Assembly: GCF_016909125.1 (NCBI RefSeq)
Contig: NZ_JAFBFD010000013.1
Coordinates: 1-62,654, forward strand
Direction of reading: 5' to 3'
Length of the DNA: 62,654 nt
From: Enterococcus lemanii
GTDB taxonomy: Bacteria > Bacillota > Bacilli > Lactobacillales > Enterococcaceae
This document shows positions 41,832 through 52,181 of the stretch, one piece after another. Position numbers and translations under genes: made by a program. Position 1 is the stretch's first letter; each line of letters starts with the position of its first letter. The notes below the pieces were generated by a model, which saw only the letters and a list, made by a program, of their open reading frames with translations, made no database searches and was not told the origin of the DNA.

Positions 41832-42914
41832 TTAAATCGCACACGCAATTCCTTGTTGTTCTTTTGCTGATTGAAAAGCTAGTTCAATAATTTGAATCAC
41901 ACGTAACGCTTCTTCTGCTTTGACCAATAAATCTTGTTTGCCTTCAATTGCTTCTAGTAGATTATGATAAAAAATATCGGCCGATGAAAAACGATGATAT
42001 TCATTGCCTCGCGCATCTTTAATCGTTGGCAAAGCTTTTTCTTGGACGGTACTATCTGGTCTTGGGGCCATCGTCCGTGTCGGTCCAGCCGCGGTATAGA
42101 CAATATCGTTTTCCCATTTCATCGCTTGATTATCTGCTAATTGAACAATTTTACCTTCACAAGCCCAATTTTCAATCCAAAAAGTCCCGTTTTTGCATGA
42201 AACGTGCCAACGCGGAGCCGGAATGAAGCAATTGGTCGCCACTTCCAAAATCACTGAGACCTCGTTTTCAAACATTAAAGAAACTTTGATATTGTCATCG
42301 ACTTCTTTGGAATGAATATTAAATAAATGCGCATGTACAGAAACGACTTTTTCTGGAATCAATTGTAGGGCTTGATCAATTAAATGCACTCCCCAGTCAT
42401 ACAACATCCCGCCACCGTTGATTTCATAATCACGCCAACCATGTAAAAAAATACTTGAACCATTCACACGACTTTCAATAAAGTAAGGTTTGCCAATATC
42501 GGACTGGTTCAATACTTCTTTAACGATTTGGAAATCATGATCCCATCGGCGGTTTTGATGAATCGTAAACAGCCCCGTCGCTTCTTTTGCTTCAGCGATA
42601 ATTTCTGTTAAATCCGTACTTTTTAAGACAACCGGTTTTTCACTAACGACGTGTTTGCCGGCACATAAAGCTTTGATGATATATTCTTTATGAGAATCAT
42701 TCGGCGTGGCAACAATCACGACTTCGATTGCTTGATCGGCTAAAAGCGCTTCTAAATCTTGATAAACATGTAAATTTTTTTCACGTGCTTCGGCTTTGGC
42801 TTCTGGGCGTACATCTAAAATACCCGTTACGGTCAATTCTTTTATTTGTTGGCTAATTGCATCTTGGTGCCACTTTCCCATCCCGCCAAAACCAATAATT
42901 GCTGCTTGTTTCAT
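41832..42914 (-). CDS. Gfo/Idh/MocA-family oxidoreductase
   Basis: 360-residue enzyme, first of the ThuA cluster. AAIIGFGGMGKWHQDAI is the nucleotide-binding start, then VVSEKPVVLKS (EKP motif), and NGGGMLYDWGVHLIDQALQLIP carries the usual catalytic Asp and His. The start is ATG 42914 with GGAGGG ten bases upstream, directly after an in-frame TTG. It shares with its downstream homologue only family-level similarity. A perfect cre site lies 50 bases upstream, so expression should fall in the presence of preferred sugars. Confidence 0.88.
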   Translation of the reverse strand: MKQAAIIGFGGMGKWHQDAISQQIKELTVTGILDVRPEAKAEAREKNLHVYQDLEALLADQAIEVVIVATPNDSHKEYIIKALCAGKHVVSEKPVVLKSTDLTEIIAEAKEATGLFTIHQNRRWDHDFQIVKEVLNQSDIGKPYFIESRVNGSSIFLHGWRDYEINGGGMLYDWGVHLIDQALQLIPEKVVSVHAHLFNIHSKEVDDNIKVSLMFENEVSVILEVATNCFIPAPRWHVSCKNGTFWIENWACEGKIVQLADNQAMKWENDIVYTAAGPTRTMAPRPDSTVQEKALPTIKDARGNEYHRFSSADIFYHNLLEAIEGKQDLLVKAEEALRVIQIIELAFQSAKEQQGIACAI

Positions 42915-42964
42915 CAATAATATCCCTCCAAATTTTTATGTTTTTCTATGTTTGCATTCTAGCA

Positions 42965-42978
42965 TGTTATCGTTTACA
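42965..42978. promoter_or_regulatory. cre site between the ThuA cluster and its AraC gene
   Basis: TGTTATCGTTTACA fits every position of the cre consensus TGWNANCGNTNWCA. It lies in the 121-base divergent region, able to affect both directions. Confidence 0.7.
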
Positions 42979-43035
42979 ATTCGTGACAAAAGCAACGTTT
43001 AATATAGACAAATATTGGCCACAAAAGGAGATAAA

Positions 43036-43824
43036 ATGCTTCCATTTTACGAAAAACAGACAGAAACAAACCGTGTGTTCACTATGGATAATTTACAATT
43101 CCCCCTTCATTTACACCCTGAAGTCGAAATTCTTTACGTTCAAACGGGAAGTTTAATCATTACAATTGAACAACGCGACTACACAATTGAAGCCGGGCAT
43201 GCCGCTATGGTCTTTCCGCATTGCATTCACGGCTATAATAGCAATCAAAGAAATGAAGTCAAAATTTCGATTATTGATTACCAATTATTTAATGACTTTG
43301 CTTGGATTTTCACCCATTATTTACCTGAAAATCCAATCTTAGCCATCACAGACCCAACTTTAAAAAAACTACTGGAACACGCACTTGCACCAAATAAACA
43401 ACCCGATTTTCGTGATGACTTTCTCATTCGTGCGACATGGTATCAGATTTTCGCCCTTTGTCTTTCACAACTTTCTTTAATCAGACGCCCAGAGCAACTA
43501 GATTTTACCTTAACGCAACAAGTCGTCGTTTATTTATCAAAACACTATCTTGAAAAAATCACGTTAACCCAAATTGCTAATGATTTAAATTGTAGCCCTT
43601 ATACGATTTCTAAAATTTTCACCAAAAAACTTGGCATCCCCTTTCCCGATTATCTGGCCCAACTACGCCTTGAAACCGCAAAGAGACTGCTTGAAACAAG
43701 CAGTCTCTCGGTTTTAGAAATCGCTTATGAAGCAGGTTTTGAACAACCACGCAGCTTCAATCGCAGCTTTATGAAATTTGAAAAAATGACACCTAGGGAG
43801 TATCGACAGAGATATTTGAAATAA
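43036..43824 (+). CDS. AraC-family regulator, likely of the ThuA/oxidoreductase cluster
   Basis: 262-residue regulator; start ATG 43036 after AAAGGAG. The cupin sensor has HLHPEVEILYVQTGSLIITIEQRDYTIEAGHAAMVFPHCIHGY. The DNA-binding domain is intact (LTQIANDLNCSPYTISKIFTKKLGIPFPDYL; VLEIAYEAGFEQPRSFNRSFMKFEKMTPREYR). Divergent from the oxidoreductase-ThuA genes and the probable activator of them. Confidence 0.86.
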   Translation: MLPFYEKQTETNRVFTMDNLQFPLHLHPEVEILYVQTGSLIITIEQRDYTIEAGHAAMVFPHCIHGYNSNQRNEVKISIIDYQLFNDFAWIFTHYLPENPILAITDPTLKKLLEHALAPNKQPDFRDDFLIRATWYQIFALCLSQLSLIRRPEQLDFTLTQQVVVYLSKHYLEKITLTQIANDLNCSPYTISKIFTKKLGIPFPDYLAQLRLETAKRLLETSSLSVLEIAYEAGFEQPRSFNRSFMKFEKMTPREYRQRYLK

Positions 43825-43864
43825 AAAGAGCGGCTTCTTTTTACAAAGAAGCGCTCCTTTTATT
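43822..43864. terminator. Bidirectional terminator, AraC / GH43
   Basis: GAGCGGCTTCTTT pairs with AAAGAAGCGCTC around a short loop (one bulged base), with A and T runs outside. Confidence 0.82.
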
Positions 43865-45028
43865 TCAATTTACTTTTTTTCTACCAAATACAGGATGATT
43901 CGAAGGTGTTCGTCCTGTAAAAAAGATTTGCTTTTGTTTATTTTGATAAAAGATACCTGCCTCAAACGCAACCTGTTCTTTAAAATTTTTCTTTTCAGAA
44001 ACAATCAAATCAGAGTGGTCTTGAAAAACAAGCCATTCCCAATCTCCTAATAATTCGTCGCATAACGCTAAAATAGTTATTTCACCATCATATTCCTCTA
44101 CCCCAACAACTGGCCAACCGTCCTCTGCCCATAATAAAGGGCGGATTTGTAAAGAAAATTCGTCTGTAAAAGGTTTCCTTCTTTTATGGTGCACGACAAA
44201 TAATTGTTTTGTTTTTTGGTCAAAAAAGATTGAATTATGCCCTGGACCATACACGGGTTCTTCATTTTCCCATTGGTAACTGCCAACTAATTTGGTCCCA
44301 ACCGTATCAGGTGCTAACGTTAAGTCGGTTAAACTTTGGCCATTCATATCTAAATAAGAGCCGTCAATTTCTTTTGAACGAGCGACACGGATATTATACG
44401 TGTCATTCAAAGAATCAAAAGAAAGAAATAAATAAAAATAATCTGTTTCAGGATGATAGTAAATAAACGGCCCTTCAATCGCACCTTCAACTGCCTGTGA
44501 GCGAATGGCCAATTGCTTGCCATAATCGCCTTTAAATAGACACTTACCTGTTCTTTGATTCAAGCGGGTAAGATAGATTCCGCCAAAAAAAGAACCATAC
44601 ACCATCCAAGGATTTCCTTGCCGATCATAACAAACATTGGCATCAATAGCATTGTGATTTGCTAATTCAGAGTTCGTTTTAACTACTTCACCGGCATCTT
44701 CCCAAGGACCTAGAATATTTTCTGCTATTGCTAGGCCAATCATAGAGGTGGTACTACCAAATGTTGAAGCAGAATAATACATTCGATAAGTGTCATTGAC
44801 TTGGATAATTTCTGGTGCCCATAACCCTTTTGCGTTTGTCCATTTTTGTGCTTCTACTGGGACATTTGGCAAAGCACTCGCTACAAACTCCCAATCAAGA
44901 AGATTATCTGATTGACGAATGGGGACGCCACTTGTTGCTGGTTGCGTCGTATCTGTTGAAAACAAATAATATTTATCACCAACTTGAATAATCGTTGGAT
45001 CATGTACTCCTTTTTTTCCGTTTTCCAT
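43865..45028 (-). CDS. GH43 arabinan-degrading enzyme, cytoplasmic
   Basis: 387-residue GH43 enzyme without signal peptide, resembling endo-alpha-1,5-arabinanases. The propeller carries base Asp in GVHDPTIIQVGDKYYLFSTD, pKa-tuning Asp in AIDANVCYD, and acid Glu in GAIEGPFIYYHPETDYFYLF. GPGHNSIFFD is typical of the arabinanase group. The start is the ATG at 45028 with GGAGG nine bases before it; the frame to 45124 overlaps the zinc-protein gene. Last gene of the arabinan operon. Confidence 0.87.
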   Translation of the reverse strand: MENGKKGVHDPTIIQVGDKYYLFSTDTTQPATSGVPIRQSDNLLDWEFVASALPNVPVEAQKWTNAKGLWAPEIIQVNDTYRMYYSASTFGSTTSMIGLAIAENILGPWEDAGEVVKTNSELANHNAIDANVCYDRQGNPWMVYGSFFGGIYLTRLNQRTGKCLFKGDYGKQLAIRSQAVEGAIEGPFIYYHPETDYFYLFLSFDSLNDTYNIRVARSKEIDGSYLDMNGQSLTDLTLAPDTVGTKLVGSYQWENEEPVYGPGHNSIFFDQKTKQLFVVHHKRRKPFTDEFSLQIRPLLWAEDGWPVVGVEEYDGEITILALCDELLGDWEWLVFQDHSDLIVSEKKNFKEQVAFEAGIFYQNKQKQIFFTGRTPSNHPVFGRKKVN

Positions 45029-45048
45029 TTCAAACGCCTCCTCTTCCT

Positions 45049-45285
45049 TCACCACTGCCCAATCGGACAATTTTTCACTGCTAAATTTGCCCGAAATTGA
45101 TAAAAACAACCACACTTTGTGCAAGTGTGGTTGGATTTAAAGGGGCAAGTTTCACATTTTTGAAGTCTTTTTGCTAAAAGTGCTGCCGAAACCAAGTTCG
45201 TTTCAAGGCTTAATTGTTCGGCAATTAATTGTTCGACATCAAAATTCGCAGCTTCTTCTTTGATTTCGCACCCTTTACAACTCAT
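45049..45285 (-). CDS. Small Cys-rich protein, DUF6171-like
   Basis: 78-residue cytoplasmic protein with CKGC at residues 3-6 and, after a helix, C-x2-C, C-x2-C-x-C (KCETCPFKSNHTCTKCGCF) and a late NCPIG. The cysteine pairs suggest one or two zinc sites. Fits DUF6171; function unknown. GGAGG precedes its ATG, and it sits between a GH51 gene (two-base gap) and a GH43 gene, so it is translated as part of the arabinan operon. Confidence 0.75.
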   Translation of the reverse strand: MSCKGCEIKEEAANFDVEQLIAEQLSLETNLVSAALLAKRLQKCETCPFKSNHTCTKCGCFYQFRANLAVKNCPIGQW

Positions 45286-45287
45286 TT

Positions 45288-46730
45288 TTAGACCTCCAAG
45301 GTAATGGTTGTCACTGACATTGCCGGTACAGTTAAAACAAATTGTGACCCTTTTAACGCATAATTTGTAAATGGTAATAAAGTCACTGCTTCTGCTTGAT
45401 CAAAGTCATTGTGTGCATCCATTTTCTCGCCATAAATATACTGTGCTTCTTTTACTTGTGGTGCGCCATCAAAGACGAAGGCTAGTTCTTCTGTTTCAGT
45501 TAAAGAATAATTACAAATGGAAATGGTTAATTCTTTCCCTTTTTTAGATACGGTATAAGAAATTGTTTCATTTTTGTCACCATAAGTTTCAATTAATTCG
45601 CCTTCTTGGTGATTTTTGTATAATTCAAAAACGTAATAACTTGGTGTTTTGACCATTTTTTCACCTTCAGTTAAGATCATTGATTGTAACACGTTCACGG
45701 TTTGTGCAATATTGGCCATTTTCACACGATCGGCATGTTTATGGAAAATATTTAAGGTAACGGCAGCCACCATCGCATCACGAATCGTATTTTGTTGATA
45801 CAAGAAACCTGGATTCGTCCCTGGTTCAACCGCTAACCAAGAACCCCATTCATCGACAATTAATCCTACTCGTTTTTCTGGATCGTATTTATCCATAATT
45901 GTTGAATGTTTCGTAATCAATTCGTCCATTTTTTGCGCACTTGCAATTAAACTCCACCAATGTTCTTCCTTAAAGTTCAACGCTGGTCCTTTGTCTTCCC
46001 AAGCACCCGTTAACGCATAGTGGTGTAAACTAATGCCATCCATCCAAGGTCCAGCAATTCTCATTAATTCTTCCATCCAGCGATAGTCATCAATGTTCGG
46101 GCCACAAGCAATTTTATAAATCGGCTCTTCGCCATATTGACGGACGTAAGTTTGGTAACGACGATATAAATCGGCATAATATTCCGGGCGCATATTCCCA
46201 CCACAACCCCAAGATTCATTGCCGACGCCGAAAAATTCAACTTTCCATGGCTCTTCTCGACCATTTTCTTTGCGTAACGCTGCCATCGGGGATTCTCCGC
46301 CCATGGTCATGTATTCTACCCATTCTTGCATTTCTTGCACTGTGCCACTGCCGACGTTTCCGTTGACATAAGCTTCACAGCCGAGTTGCTCAATTAATTC
46401 AAAAAACTCGTGTGTCCCAAAGTGGTTGTTTTCCGTGACTCCACCCCAGTGCGTATTGACAATTTTCTTGCGTGTTTCTTTTGGTCCAATCCCGTCTTTC
46501 CAGTGGTATTCATCGGCAAAACAGCCACCTGGCCAACGCAAGACAGGAATTTCTAAGTTTTTCAAAGCTGCGACGACATCGCTACGCATCCCATTTACGT
46601 TGGGAATCGTTGAATCTTCACCTACGTAAAGTCCTTCATAAATACAACGGCCTAAATGCTCGGCAAAATGGCCATAAATGTGTTTACTAATCTTTGGTCC
46701 TTTTTTCTGATTTAAAACAGTAATTTTCAC
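45288..46730 (-). CDS. abf2: GH51 alpha-L-arabinofuranosidase (Abf2/XsaA type)
   Basis: About 480-residue cytoplasmic exo-enzyme removing arabinofuranosyl units from arabinan and arabinoxylan oligomers. [40 protein letters not shown], acid/base Glu172 in [10 protein letters not shown] and nucleophile Glu294 in VDEWGSW are intact; [23 protein letters not shown] follows. I prefer the GTG at 46730 (KITVLNQ follows, GAGG six bases upstream) over the ATG at 46742, which lacks a binding site; the frame further up to 46817 overlaps the next gene. It is the closer match to the Bacillus Abf2 branch. Confidence 0.93.
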   Translation of the reverse strand: MKITVLNQKKGPKISKHIYGHFAEHLGRCIYEGLYVGEDSTIPNVNGMRSDVVAALKNLEIPVLRWPGGCFADEYHWKDGIGPKETRKKIVNTHWGGVTENNHFGTHEFFELIEQLGCEAYVNGNVGSGTVQEMQEWVEYMTMGGESPMAALRKENGREEPWKVEFFGVGNESWGCGGNMRPEYYADLYRRYQTYVRQYGEEPIYKIACGPNIDDYRWMEELMRIAGPWMDGISLHHYALTGAWEDKGPALNFKEEHWWSLIASAQKMDELITKHSTIMDKYDPEKRVGLIVDEWGSWLAVEPGTNPGFLYQQNTIRDAMVAAVTLNIFHKHADRVKMANIAQTVNVLQSMILTEGEKMVKTPSYYVFELYKNHQEGELIETYGDKNETISYTVSKKGKELTISICNYSLTETEELAFVFDGAPQVKEAQYIYGEKMDAHNDFDQAEAVTLLPFTNYALKGSQFVLTVPAMSVTTITLEV

Positions 46731-46764
46731 GATATGCCTCATTTCTTTTTTATAATGACATGTT

Positions 46765-47709
46765 TTAATCTGCGACTGGTTCCCCAAAAACAGGGAAGCC
46801 TGCTTCATCCCACTCAAAAGTTTGTGCGCGAGCGTGGCGATTCGGATTATCTAATGGGTTATCGATATCATTTTTTTCTGGACGGGCATGATAAATAAGC
46901 ACGTCTGTTGTCCCATCTTCACTTACCGTAAATGAATTATGCCCTGGACCAAACTGTTGGTTTGTTTCAGAACTCTTAAAGACTGGTTGCGCTAATTTAT
47001 GCCAAGAAAAACCATCTAATAAATCCGCGTCTTCTTCTGCCCAAATTAAGCCCATTGCATAGTTTTCATCAGTCGCACTTCCTGAGTACGTTACAAAAAC
47101 TTTGCCATTTCGAACAATGGCAGCCGGACCTTCGTTCACCCAATAGCCAATTTTTTCCCAGTCATATTCTGGAATGGTTAAAATCGTTTGTTTTCCGGTT
47201 AATGTCCATGGATTGGCCATTTTAGAAATATACAAATTCGAATTACCTGGAATTCGTGGGTCTTGTTGTGCCCAAATATAATAAAGTTCCTCTTTGTGCT
47301 GTAAAATAGTTGCATCTATACTAAAGCTTTCAAATTGCGTCACAACTTGGCCTTTTTCAACCCAATCTTCATTCATTGGGTTTTCATTACTGTTTTCAAT
47401 CACAAACATTCGATGATGATTCTTTTGATTGCGCTCGCCTGCATTGTTACTTGCGGCAAAGTAGATGTACCATTTTCCTTTTATAAAATGAATTTCTGGC
47501 GCCCAAATCAGTTCACTCATTAAGCCGGTTTCGTGTGCATGCCACACGGTCACAACTTCTGCTTCTTTCAGACCATCAATGGTTTTTGAGCGACGAAGCT
47601 CGATACTTTGATACCCTGGAACCGATCCAGTAAAATAATAATAACCGTCTGTATGTTTATAGACCCACGGATCGGCTCTTTCAATAACAATTGGATTTTG
47701 ATAACTCAT
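46765..47709 (-). CDS. GH43 alpha-L-arabinofuranosidase-type enzyme
   Basis: 314-residue single-domain five-bladed propeller without signal peptide. Base Asp in [20 protein letters not shown], pKa-tuning Asp in [19 protein letters not shown], acid Glu in [23 protein letters not shown]. The compact length and the motif around the Glu resemble exo-acting GH43 members (subfamily 26-like) that cut arabinose from alpha-1,5-arabino-oligosaccharides. It sits between the two GH51 genes in the operon. Confidence 0.87.
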   Translation of the reverse strand: MSYQNPIVIERADPWVYKHTDGYYYFTGSVPGYQSIELRRSKTIDGLKEAEVVTVWHAHETGLMSELIWAPEIHFIKGKWYIYFAASNNAGERNQKNHHRMFVIENSNENPMNEDWVEKGQVVTQFESFSIDATILQHKEELYYIWAQQDPRIPGNSNLYISKMANPWTLTGKQTILTIPEYDWEKIGYWVNEGPAAIVRNGKVFVTYSGSATDENYAMGLIWAEEDADLLDGFSWHKLAQPVFKSSETNQQFGPGHNSFTVSEDGTTDVLIYHARPEKNDIDNPLDNPNRHARAQTFEWDEAGFPVFGEPVAD

Positions 47710-47729
47710 GATTTTTACTCCTTTTTTTC

Positions 47730-49241
<1,512 letters not shown>

Positions 49242-49271
49242 TCAATTTGAAATATTTAAAAGTAGAAAATG

Positions 49272-50702
49272 TTATTTTTTATCCTCTATTAAAAACAAAG
49301 GAATACCTTTTTGGGAAACACCTGTAAAACTAATCACGGCCGTCTCTTGCGTTTGATCCCAAGTGTATAAAAATTGACCATGATATTGTTCGCCATCGAT
49401 TTCAACCGTGGAATCTTCTTCTGGACTTTCTGCTAAATGCCAATTGCCTTTATCGACTCCGGTAATCGACCCTTTTTTCTCTAAAGACACCATGATTGGT
49501 TCTTCTATCCAATCGATAATTTCTTTTGTTGTCGAAATCCACTTATAGTTGCCTGCAATTTGATTCTTATTTAATTTCGTAATTTCTTCTCCTGAATAAC
49601 GCAACGGACTCATGATTGGCCAACCATCTGTTGTAAAATAAAGTTTATGGACTCTTAATTCATGGTTCTCACCACCATTAGGGAAACGAGTATGAAAGAA
49701 TACATAATAATCCTTTGTTTTTTCATCAAACAAAACGGAATTATGACCTGCTGATACATAACCATCATTGGTTAACCCGTCATCTTCGACATAAGTAAAA
49801 TTCCCCATTAATTTATTTCCAAAACCCTCAATACTCAGATCATCAAAGAAGCTCTTTTCTTTTCCTTTCGCTTCTTCCATTGATTGATTAAGAATGTCAA
49901 GATACGGACCATCTGGAGACTTCGAGCGAGCGACTCGCATGTTGTATCCGCCAAATGAATCTAGACCGCCAAATGAAGTGAATAAATAATAGTAATCCGT
50001 TTCTTCATTATAAAGAATATAAGGCGCTTCAATCCGGCTATGGTTCCCACCGGTTAATTTTTTTCCATAAGTATTCCGATCTTTAGGTAAACCTGTATTT
50101 TCATCCATCTCTAAAATAAAGATGCCACCAGAATAAGAGCCATAGACCATCCACAGTTTGCCTTCTTTATCAAAAAAAACATTAGGATCGACCGCATTAG
50201 GGTCTTTTGTCGCATCATAAGTCTCGCCAAATTGAGGAGAGGTACCTGAATATAGGAATGATTCAATTTTTTCATAAGGGCCTTCTATATTATCTGCGAC
50301 TGCCACACCTAACACCGACAATGGTTGATCGCCTTTACATAAACAATAATAAAGATAATACCGTCCATCTTTTAATTGGATAACATCTGGTGCCCAAAAA
50401 GTATCTGTCTTAGCGTACTCAAATTCTTCTGCAAATTCTTTATACACATCTTCAAAGAGTGTATTCAGTGGAACACTTTTTGAAATTTGTTGCCATTGCG
50501 TCAAGTTTTCACTTTTTGCAGCTTGTAAATGTGACCCAAAAACATAATATTCATCTTCTGTATAAATAACTGATGGGTCATGAACTGTGACATTTTCAAA
50601 CTCAGGTGCTTGAATGACGTTGTCTACGCCTTTTGCCTTACAAGCGCTTACGGTCAAACTAAGCATGAATAAACTACCTAAAAGAACTAGATTTTTCTTA
50701 AT
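49272..50702 (-). CDS. GH43 arabinanase lipoprotein with apparent ATT start
   Basis: Exported GH43 enzyme of about 476 residues: base Asp in TVHDPSVIYTEDEYYVFGSH, AVDPNVFFDKEGKLWMVYGS, acid Glu in SRIEAPYILYNEETDYYYLF, and SAGHNSVLFDEKTKDYYVFF, as in extracellular endo-arabinanases. The first ATG (50666) would leave only eight residues before the lipobox SAC. Reading from ATT at 50702 gives IKKNLVLLGSLFML then SLTVSAC, a complete lipoprotein signal peptide with Cys21. No ATG, GTG or TTG lies in frame upstream before a stop. The ATT overlaps the stop of the DUF624 gene. It would trim arabinan outside the cell for the ABC importer. Confidence 0.85.
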   Translation of the reverse strand: MKKNLVLLGSLFMLSLTVSACKAKGVDNVIQAPEFENVTVHDPSVIYTEDEYYVFGSHLQAAKSENLTQWQQISKSVPLNTLFEDVYKEFAEEFEYAKTDTFWAPDVIQLKDGRYYLYYCLCKGDQPLSVLGVAVADNIEGPYEKIESFLYSGTSPQFGETYDATKDPNAVDPNVFFDKEGKLWMVYGSYSGGIFILEMDENTGLPKDRNTYGKKLTGGNHSRIEAPYILYNEETDYYYLFTSFGGLDSFGGYNMRVARSKSPDGPYLDILNQSMEEAKGKEKSFFDDLSIEGFGNKLMGNFTYVEDDGLTNDGYVSAGHNSVLFDEKTKDYYVFFHTRFPNGGENHELRVHKLYFTTDGWPIMSPLRYSGEEITKLNKNQIAGNYKWISTTKEIIDWIEEPIMVSLEKKGSITGVDKGNWHLAESPEEDSTVEIDGEQYHGQFLYTWDQTQETAVISFTGVSQKGIPLFLIEDKK

Positions 50703-51303
50703 TTTTTATCAATCCCTTCTTTTTAAATGAACGCAAAAGAATGAGACGAACGACATAGAAAAACGCGCCAATTGCAATCATCGCAAACAAGCTATATCTA
50801 AGTGATAAAATAAAAAAGCTAAGGAACAATAATACGCTCATGAAAAAAGATGCTGGCGCAATTAAGGGGACAAACAAAGCTAATTTAACATTCTTTTGAA
50901 CTTTTGAATCCGTTATTTTTTCTTGAACTAAAAAAGAAATCGTGACTAAAGCTAGATATGCCATTAGAAAAATAAGTGGCCACTGAAAAAGCGATTGTGC
51001 TAAATTGTTTTGCCGAATAATCAAAAAATCAATAGATAAGATTAAAAAGACAAATGATGGAATCAAGAGTTTCCAGCGATACAGCGTAAAGGTTTGTTTT
51101 ACTCCTTTAAGATAAGACTTAAAAATACTTTTATAAGAATAATCTTCAAAGAGACTCTCTTGTTCAAATATCATTAATACGCCATTCGTACTTGGGACAA
51201 ATCCAACAATAATAAACCCTAATAGTGTACCGATTAGCCATAAGATACTCGAAAAGAAGAAGATTACAAAAACATGAATTCCTTTCATCACTTTGTCTAA
51301 CAT
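50698..51303 (-). CDS. DUF624 (YesL-like) membrane protein
   Basis: 201-residue integral membrane protein with about five helices and the DUF624 start (VMKGIHVFVIFFFSSILWLIGTLLGFIIVGFVPSTNGVLMIF). YesL-type proteins are regularly encoded beside CUT1-type sugar ABC importers for plant oligosaccharides, but their role is not known. AAGGAG precedes the ATG. Last visible membrane component of the importer group, overlapping the lipoprotein gene by five bases. Confidence 0.87.
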   Translation of the reverse strand: MLDKVMKGIHVFVIFFFSSILWLIGTLLGFIIVGFVPSTNGVLMIFEQESLFEDYSYKSIFKSYLKGVKQTFTLYRWKLLIPSFVFLILSIDFLIIRQNNLAQSLFQWPLIFLMAYLALVTISFLVQEKITDSKVQKNVKLALFVPLIAPASFFMSVLLFLSFFILSLRYSLFAMIAIGAFFYVVRLILLRSFKKKGLIKN

Positions 51304-51328
51304 TAGCTCTTTTCTCCTTATCTTAAAA

Positions 51329-52165
51329 TTATCCTTTCACTGCAGATAGTGCGACCGATTCTATAATTTGTTTTTGGAAGATAATAAATACAATTAAAAC
51401 TGGCAACAATGAGATAACAGAAGCCGCCATAATTAAAGGATAATCGGTTTGAATGGCATACGCCGCATTTAAGTTTGCAATCACGACTTGCAAAGTTTGC
51501 TTTTCAGGACTGTTTAAATATAGTAATGGGGCTAAGTAATCATTCCACACACCCATGAACCACAAAATAAATTGTGCAGCTACAGCAGGACGAATTAATG
51601 GGAAGATTAATTGGAAAAAGGTTTGCACATAAGTAGCGCCATCAATTTTTGCTGCTTCAACAACTGAGTCTGGAATATTTGATAAATATTGTCTTAAGAA
51701 AAAGATCATTGTAATATTTCCAAATAGCCCTGGCACGATTAACGGTTTTAAAGTATCTACCCACCCAATTTTAGAAAACATCATAAATTGAGGAATCATA
51801 ACAGCAGGATAGGGTACCATCAAAGCCGTTAACAAGAGTAAGAAAATCGTATTTTTATATGGCATTCTTAGCTTTGCAAATGAAAAAGCTGCCATACTAG
51901 AAGTAATCGTTCCTATAATCGTTACGACTAGAGAAACAATAATCGTATTTTTAATCCCTGATAATAAAGTATCTAACTCCCATAATCTTTTATACGCTTC
52001 AAAAGTTACTGGTGAAGGAATCCATTGTGGGGGTAATTGAAAGACACCTGATTTTTCTTTGAAAGACGTTGATACCATCCATAAAAGGGGGCCAACCATT
52101 ATAATGGCTCCTAGAGAAAGAATGATTACAATTAAAATATTGGTTATGCTTGTTTTTTTCTTCAT
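51329..52165 (-). CDS. araQ: ABC sugar permease, AraQ/MalG type
   Basis: 278-residue inner-membrane subunit with six helices, of the CUT1 oligosaccharide importers. The EAA loop that contacts the ATPase is VVEAAKIDGATYVQTFFQLIFPLIRPA. The LWMVSTSFKEKSGVFQLPPQWIPSPVTFEAY segment is typical of MalG-like subunits. GGGAGGGG precedes its ATG. By neighbourhood it imports arabino-oligosaccharides as in the Bacillus AraNPQ system. Confidence 0.9.
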   Translation of the reverse strand: MKKKTSITNILIVIILSLGAIIMVGPLLWMVSTSFKEKSGVFQLPPQWIPSPVTFEAYKRLWELDTLLSGIKNTIIVSLVVTIIGTITSSMAAFSFAKLRMPYKNTIFLLLLTALMVPYPAVMIPQFMMFSKIGWVDTLKPLIVPGLFGNITMIFFLRQYLSNIPDSVVEAAKIDGATYVQTFFQLIFPLIRPAVAAQFILWFMGVWNDYLAPLLYLNSPEKQTLQVVIANLNAAYAIQTDYPLIMAASVISLLPVLIVFIIFQKQIIESVALSAVKG

Positions 52166-52181
52166 TTATTTCCCCTCCCTT

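Noticed and set aside
46731-46817. Upstream extension of the abf2-type gene
   Set aside because: It overlaps the preceding GH43 gene and adds sequence absent from GH51 enzymes; the GTG at 46730 fits better.
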